From NCBI GenBank assembly GCA_043758755.1, contig JAYVMW010000022.1:32804-96803 (forward strand): a stretch of DNA of 64,000 nucleotides. The letters run 5' to 3'. The notes under the pieces are model-generated. The model saw nothing but the letters and a program-made list of their open reading frames with translations. It made no database searches and was not told where the DNA came from. Positions 59,522-64,000 of the stretch are shown here, in pieces; positions within the stretch are counted from its first letter, which is position 1, and each line of letters begins with the position of its first letter. This DNA comes from Solimicrobium sp043758755 (GTDB lineage Bacteria; Pseudomonadota; Gammaproteobacteria; Burkholderiales; Burkholderiaceae_D). A program made the position numbers and the translations under genes.

Positions 59522-61318
59522 GTGGCCGAAGCTAATACAAATACCAAAACTCTGTCTTCGATCCCGACCCGTCGTTTTGATGCAGTCATCGTTGGCGCCG
59601 GCGGTTCCGGCATGCGTGCTTCGCTGCAGCTGGCGGAAGCGGGTCTGAACGTGGCAGTGCTGTCGAAAGTGTTTCCAACCCGTTCGCATACGGTCGCAGC
59701 GCAGGGCGGCATTGGCGCTTCGCTGGGCAACATGTCGGAAGATAACTGGTACTGGCACATGTTTGATACCGTCAAGGGATCCGATTATCTGGGTGACCAG
59801 GATGCCATTGAATTCATGTGTCGCGAAGCACCGAAAGTAGTGTACGAACTGGAACACTTCGGCATGCCGTTTGACCGCAACAGTGACGGCACGATTTACC
59901 AGCGCCCGTTCGGTGGACATACCGCCAACTTCGGTGAAAAACCGGTGCAGCGCGCCTGTGCCGCAGCCGATCGTACCGGACACGCCTTGCTGCATACCCT
60001 GTATCAGCGCAACGTCAGCGCCCGTACCCAGTTTTTCGTTGAATGGATGGCGCTGGATATCATTCGCGACGCAGACGGTGATGTGCTCGGCGTGGTTGCG
60101 CTGGAAATGGAAACCGGCGAGCTGATGATTTTGCAGGGCAAAACCACCATCTTTGCAACCGGCGGAGCAGGGCGGATTTTCGCTGCCTCCACCAACGCGT
60201 TCATCAATACCGGCGACGGTCTGGGCATGGCAGCACGTGCCGGTCTGCCGCTCGAAGACATGGAATTCTGGCAGTTCCACCCGACCGGCGTGGCCGGTGC
60301 CGGTGTGCTGATCACGGAAGGTGTGCGCGGCGAAGGCGGTATTCTGGTCAACTCGGAAGGTGAACGTTTCATGGAGCGGTATGCGCCAACCCTGAAAGAT
60401 CTGGCGCCGCGCGATTTCGTTTCACGCTCGATGGATCAGGAAATCAAGGAAGGGCGCGGCTGTGGACCGAACAAGGATCACGTCATGCTCGATCTGCGTC
60501 ACATCGGTGCTGAAACTATTGAAAAACGTCTGCCGTCGATTCTTGAAATCGCGCACAAGTTTGCCAACGTGGACGCCACCAAAGAACCGATTCCTGTGGT
60601 TCCAACCATCCATTACCAGATGGGCGGCATTCCGACCAATATTCACGGTCAGGTCGTTGCGCCTAAAGATGGCAATCCGAATGCGGTTGTCAACGGCATG
60701 TATGCCATCGGTGAATGTGCCTGCGTTTCGGTGCACGGTGCCAACCGTCTCGGTACCAACTCACTGCTGGATCTGCTGGTGTTTGGACGTGCCGCCGGCA
60801 ATCACGTGATTGCCTCAGACCTGAAGGCCAAAGAACACAAGCCGTTGCCGGCCGATGCCGCAGAAAAAGCAATGAACCGTCTGAATGCGCTGGAACACAG
60901 CACCGGCACTGAAAAAGTGCAGGACGTGGCCAATGCCATCCGTGCCACCATGCAGCGTTACTGCGGCGTGTTCCGTACCGATGAATTGCTGCAGCAGGGT
61001 TACAAGGAAATCATGGTACTGGCCGAACGCTGCAAACATGTGGCATTCAAGGACAAATCCAAGGTCTTCAACACCGCCCGTGTGGAAGCGCTGGAACTCG
61101 ATAACCTGATCGAAACAGCCAAAGCCACCATTACTTCAGCGGCAGCGCGCAAGGAATCACGCGGCGCCCATGCGCATCGCGATTACTCACAGCGCGATGA
61201 TGAAAACTGGATGAAGCATACATTGTGGTATTCCGAAGGCAACCGTCTGGATTACAAGCCGGTGAAAACCCAACCGCTGACCGTTGATACCTTTAAACCA
61301 AAACCACGTACCTTTTAA
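59522..61318 (+). CDS. sdhA: Succinate dehydrogenase flavoprotein subunit
   Basis: 598 residues. FAD is bound by VIVGAGGSGMRASLQLAEAGLNVAVLSK and covalently through the His in PTRSHTVAAQGG; the catalytic FHPTG motif lies in FWQFHPTGVAGAGVLITEGVRGEGG. Succinate to fumarate. GTG 59522 is chosen: GGAGAG at 59509-59514 is correctly spaced and the five extra residues from the upstream GTG are not conserved. Confidence 0.98.
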   Translation: MAEANTNTKTLSSIPTRRFDAVIVGAGGSGMRASLQLAEAGLNVAVLSKVFPTRSHTVAAQGGIGASLGNMSEDNWYWHMFDTVKGSDYLGDQDAIEFMCREAPKVVYELEHFGMPFDRNSDGTIYQRPFGGHTANFGEKPVQRACAAADRTGHALLHTLYQRNVSARTQFFVEWMALDIIRDADGDVLGVVALEMETGELMILQGKTTIFATGGAGRIFAASTNAFINTGDGLGMAARAGLPLEDMEFWQFHPTGVAGAGVLITEGVRGEGGILVNSEGERFMERYAPTLKDLAPRDFVSRSMDQEIKEGRGCGPNKDHVMLDLRHIGAETIEKRLPSILEIAHKFANVDATKEPIPVVPTIHYQMGGIPTNIHGQVVAPKDGNPNAVVNGMYAIGECACVSVHGANRLGTNSLLDLLVFGRAAGNHVIASDLKAKEHKPLPADAAEKAMNRLNALEHSTGTEKVQDVANAIRATMQRYCGVFRTDELLQQGYKEIMVLAERCKHVAFKDKSKVFNTARVEALELDNLIETAKATITSAAARKESRGAHAHRDYSQRDDENWMKHTLWYSEGNRLDYKPVKTQPLTVDTFKPKPRTF

Positions 61319-61329
61319 AAGAGCGAACC

Positions 61330-62040
61330 ATGCCACGTACCTTACATTTTCAGATTTATCGCTACGATCCGGACAAGGATGCCAAGCCATACATGCAGGA
61401 TTTGACGGTAGAACTGCAAGATACCGACAAAATGCTGCTCGATGCCCTGCAGCGCATCAAGTCCGATGTCGATGACTCCCTGTCGCTGCGCCGTTCCTGC
61501 CGCGAGGGTGTCTGCGGTTCGGACGCCATGAACATCAACGGTAAAAACGGTCTGGCCTGCACGACCAATCTCAACGAGCTGACCGAGCCGATCCGTCTGC
61601 GTCCGCTGCCAGGTCTGCCGGTGATCCGCGACCTGATTGTCGACATGACGCAGTTCTTCAAACAGTACCATTCGATCAAACCGTTCCTGATCAACGATTC
61701 GATCGCACCTGAAAAAGAACGTCTGCAGACACCGGCAGAACGCGAAGAACTCGACGGCCTGTATGAATGCATTCTGTGCGCGTGCTGTTCAACTTCCTGC
61801 CCGTCGTTCTGGTGGAATCCGGATAAATTTGTCGGACCGGCCGGTTTGCTGCAGGCCTATCGCTTTATCGCTGATTCACGCGACGAAGCAACTGGTGAAC
61901 GCCTCGATAACCTGGAAGATCCGTATCGTCTGTTCCGCTGCCATACCATCATGAATTGCGTGGATGTCTGCCCGAAAGGTCTGAATCCAAACAGGGCTAT
62001 CGGCAAGATCAAGGAACTGATGGTTCGGCGCGCAGTGTAA
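61330..62040 (+). CDS. sdhB: Succinate dehydrogenase iron-sulfur subunit
   Basis: 236 residues. 2Fe-2S site SCREGVCGSDAMNINGKNGLAC, then 4Fe-4S and 3Fe-4S sites CILCACCSTSCPSFWWN and CHTIMNCVDVCPKGLNP. It carries electrons from SdhA to the membrane subunits. The full complement of Cys ligands is present. Starts 11 bases after sdhA. Confidence 0.98.
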   Translation: MPRTLHFQIYRYDPDKDAKPYMQDLTVELQDTDKMLLDALQRIKSDVDDSLSLRRSCREGVCGSDAMNINGKNGLACTTNLNELTEPIRLRPLPGLPVIRDLIVDMTQFFKQYHSIKPFLINDSIAPEKERLQTPAEREELDGLYECILCACCSTSCPSFWWNPDKFVGPAGLLQAYRFIADSRDEATGERLDNLEDPYRLFRCHTIMNCVDVCPKGLNPNRAIGKIKELMVRRAV

Positions 62041-62067
62041 GTTTTACCTTGGAAAATCGGGACTGAT

Positions 62068-62340
62068 ATGTTGATAAGTGAACACCAGGCTGACCCGCTC
62101 AGACGCGCCAGATTGCGCTGGAGAGCACGGCGCGGCTTGCTGGAGAATGATTTGATCCTGACCCGCTTTCTGGATGCCAGTGAAGCTGATCTGACCGATA
62201 TGGAAGTGGAAGCATTGACCAAACTCCTGGAATTGTCTGATAACGATTTGATGGGTTTATTGCTGGAACGCAGCGAACCGACCGGGGCGATTGATACGCC
62301 TGCCGTGCATGCGCTGATCAAACGAATACGCGTTGCATAA
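62068..62340 (+). CDS. sdhE: SDH flavinylation / assembly factor SdhE
   Basis: 90 residues. RARLRWRARRGLLENDLILTRFLD carries the RGxxE motif of the SdhE/Sdh5 (DUF339) family, which helps attach FAD covalently to SdhA. It lies between sdhB and gltA, the common place in proteobacteria. Confidence 0.93.
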   Translation: MLISEHQADPLRRARLRWRARRGLLENDLILTRFLDASEADLTDMEVEALTKLLELSDNDLMGLLLERSEPTGAIDTPAVHALIKRIRVA

Positions 62341-62398
62341 AAAGATTTTTGAACCATTTGATTAACAAACGACTCACCCCTGAACTGAAGGAAGAGCC

Positions 62399-63700
62399 AT
62401 GATGAACTCTGACGTAAAAGCAACCCTTTCCTTTTCTGACGGTTCGCCGTCACTGGAAATGCCGATCTACAAAGGCAATGTCGGTCCTGATGTAATTGAT
62501 ATTCGCAAACTGTATGCCACTACCGGTAAATTTACCTATGACCCCGGTTTCATGTCGACCGCCGCCTGCAACTCGGCCATCACTTATATTGATGGTGACA
62601 AGGGCGAACTGCTGTATCGCGGTTATCCAATAGAACAACTCGCTGCCAAGGGCGATTTCCTGGAAACCTGCCATTTGCTGTTGAACGGCGAGTTGCCCAA
62701 TGTGCAGGAGAAAAAAGATTTCGATCGTCTGGTATCGCGCCATACCATGGTGCATGAACAGATGCAGTTTTTCTTCCGTGGTTTCCGTCGCGATGCCCAT
62801 CCGATGTCGGTGCTGGTCGGTACCGTTGGCGCGCTGGCTTCGTTCTACCATGATTCACTCGACATCAACGACCCGCATCATCGTGAAGTTTCAGCGATTC
62901 GCCTGGTCGCAAAAATGCCGACGCTGGTGGCTATGGCATACAAATACTCTATCGGTCAACCGTTCGTTTATCCGAAAAACAATCTGTCGTTCTCCGCCAA
63001 TTTCATGCAAATGATGTTCTCCACACCGTGCGAACCGTATGTGGTGAATGATGTGCTGGTGCGCGCGCTGGATCGTATCCTGATTCTGCATGCCGACCAT
63101 GAACAGAATGCCTCGACCTCGACCGTGCGTCTGGCCGGTTCCTCCGGTGCCAATCCGTTTGCCTGTATCGCAGCAGGGATCGCCTGTCTGTGGGGTCCGG
63201 CTCATGGCGGCGCCAACGAAGCGGCTCTGGCCATGCTGGAAGAAATTGGCAGCGTCGATCATATTCCTGAATTTATCCGTCAGGTCAAAGACAAAAATTC
63301 CAGCGTCAAACTGATGGGCTTTGGTCACCGTGTTTACAAAAACTATGACCCACGCGCCAAACTGATGCGTGAAACCTGCTATGAAGTACTGGCAGAACTC
63401 GGCCTGGAAAATGATCCTTTGTTCAAACTCGCCATGGCGCTGGAAAAAATCGCCCTGGAAGATGAATACTTTGTGTCACGCAAACTGTATCCGAACGTCG
63501 ATTTCTATTCAGGCATCGTGCAGCGCGCTCTGGGCATTCCTACTGCTCTGTTCACGGGTATTTTTGCCATGGCCAGAACCGTGGGCTGGGTAGCGCAGTG
63601 GAAAGAAATGATTTCTGATCCTGAACAAAAAATTGGTCGTCCGCGTCAGTTGTTTGTGGGTGAACCTACCCGCACGGTGAAGCCGATAGAAAGCAGATAA
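62399..63700 (+). CDS. gltA: Citrate synthase (type II, hexameric)
   Basis: 433 residues. FTYDPGFMSTAACNSAITYIDGDKGELLYRGYPIEQLA, LHADHEQNASTSTVRLAGSSGANPFACIAAGIACLWGPAHGGANEAAL (first catalytic His) and MGFGHRVYKNYDPRAKLM (second catalytic His region) are the citrate synthase signatures. Acetyl-CoA plus oxaloacetate to citrate. AAGGAAGAG precedes ATG 62399; ATG 62402 is an equal alternative. It closes the sdhCDAB-sdhE-gltA operon. Confidence 0.98.
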   Translation: MMNSDVKATLSFSDGSPSLEMPIYKGNVGPDVIDIRKLYATTGKFTYDPGFMSTAACNSAITYIDGDKGELLYRGYPIEQLAAKGDFLETCHLLLNGELPNVQEKKDFDRLVSRHTMVHEQMQFFFRGFRRDAHPMSVLVGTVGALASFYHDSLDINDPHHREVSAIRLVAKMPTLVAMAYKYSIGQPFVYPKNNLSFSANFMQMMFSTPCEPYVVNDVLVRALDRILILHADHEQNASTSTVRLAGSSGANPFACIAAGIACLWGPAHGGANEAALAMLEEIGSVDHIPEFIRQVKDKNSSVKLMGFGHRVYKNYDPRAKLMRETCYEVLAELGLENDPLFKLAMALEKIALEDEYFVSRKLYPNVDFYSGIVQRALGIPTALFTGIFAMARTVGWVAQWKEMISDPEQKIGRPRQLFVGEPTRTVKPIESR

Positions 63701-63711
63701 TTGCTGCCAAA

Positions 63712-63732
63712 GTTATAACGGGTCGTTATAAC
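63712..63732. repeat. Paired GTTATAAC palindromes downstream of gltA
   Basis: GTTATAAC occurs at 63712-63719 and again at 63725-63732 with GGGTC between. Each copy is itself a perfect palindrome, so the whole forms an inverted repeat too. Confidence 0.7.
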
Positions 63733-63735
63733 AAA

Positions 63736-63766
63736 GCGGGCCGAATAAGTTAGTTATTCGGCCCGC
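63736..63766. terminator. Strong stem-loop downstream of gltA, atypical terminator
   Basis: GCGGGCCGAATAA (63736-63748) pairs perfectly with TTATTCGGCCCGC (63754-63766), five-base loop. No T-run follows, so it may instead protect the mRNA end. It follows gltA by 35 bases. Confidence 0.65.
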
Positions 63767-64000
63767 GTGATTTATAAAGATGGTATGCTTCGTTTTTTTA
63801 TAAGTTTGGAATTGTCTGGTAATTCGTAAGATATGGTGTATTGTTCAGTAGAGATCAGCTTTCTCTGTGCCGTAAATCACAATTACAAAAATACCGACCT
63901 AAAGCCCTTCCCCACAACTTGATGTGCAATCCGCTAACCGGTCAGGCCGTGTCGCGGAAGGTTAGATTAACCCGCTAATCTCGCGAAACGCGAAGAAAGG
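63767..64000. other. Unassigned sequence at the window end
   Basis: No gene recognised. No ORF of usable length begins here in either strand; the last 100 bases are rich in short CGCG-containing words but contain no tRNA or terminator that I can identify. Confidence 0.4.

Noticed and set aside
1..64000. CRISPR array, prophage or insertion sequence
   Set aside because: No regularly spaced repeats, no cas, integrase, transposase or phage structural gene was seen; the gene order is conserved housekeeping apart from 48-51.8 kb.

Overview
The window is chromosomal DNA from a betaproteobacterium, most likely a Burkholderiales member close to Oxalobacteraceae. The basis is gene content and order (rimP-nusA-infB-rbfA-truB-typA; yhdP-nitrilase-tldD; acnA/mdh next to gntR-sdhCDAB-sdhE-gltA) and a G+C that looks near 50% by eye. 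Nearly all of it is compact housekeeping sequence. I see no rRNA, integrase, transposase, phage gene or CRISPR array.

Layout. 1-4.05 kb: end of a type II secretion operon (gspD partial, gspE, gspF, a gspC-like gene), followed by a uracil-DNA-glycosylase-fold gene that has lost its catalytic Asp. 5-6.9 kb: HD-GYP c-di-GMP phosphodiesterase and a NUDIX hydrolase, convergent. 7.06-7.3 kb: two initiator tRNA genes and a terminator. 7.6-18.8 kb: information-processing block on + (scpB, rluB, then rimP, nusA, infB, rbfA, truB, typA), with a strong promoter and a terminator-like hairpin ahead of rimP. 18.9-21.8 kb: elbB, a LysE-type exporter and murJ on -, divergent from rpsT. 22.4-28.3 kb: DUF192 protein, rluE, icd, a cold-shock gene and clpS-clpA. 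28.4-31.2 kb: chemoreceptor and an outer-membrane barrel protein. 31.6-41.3 kb: a minus-strand run read glnE, rsmE, ribF, ileS, lspA, coaBC, dut. 41.5-48.0 kb: yhdP, a nitrilase-family amidase and tldD.

48.0-51.8 kb is the only clearly accessory stretch: five minus-strand genes of unknown function. It holds two divergent paralogues of one unrecognised family (48044-49270 and 50851-51822) and, between them, two small membrane proteins that are paralogues of each other and a Pro/Tyr/Thr-rich lipoprotein. This is the best candidate here for something undescribed.

52.0-63.7 kb is a TCA-cycle supercluster. On -, mdh, a CitE-like lyase, an MliC/PliC-like lysozyme inhibitor and acnA; divergently on +, a GntR/HutC-type regulator, sdhCDAB, sdhE and gltA. 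A perfect 18-bp palindrome (ATGTCTTATATAAGACAT) lies between mdh and gntR. A 16/18 copy lies upstream of icd, 34 kb away, which suggests that this regulator ties icd to the cluster.

Start codons were chosen by ribosome-binding site, overlap with the upstream gene and fit to the family. Functions rest on motifs readable in the translations; no database search was possible.
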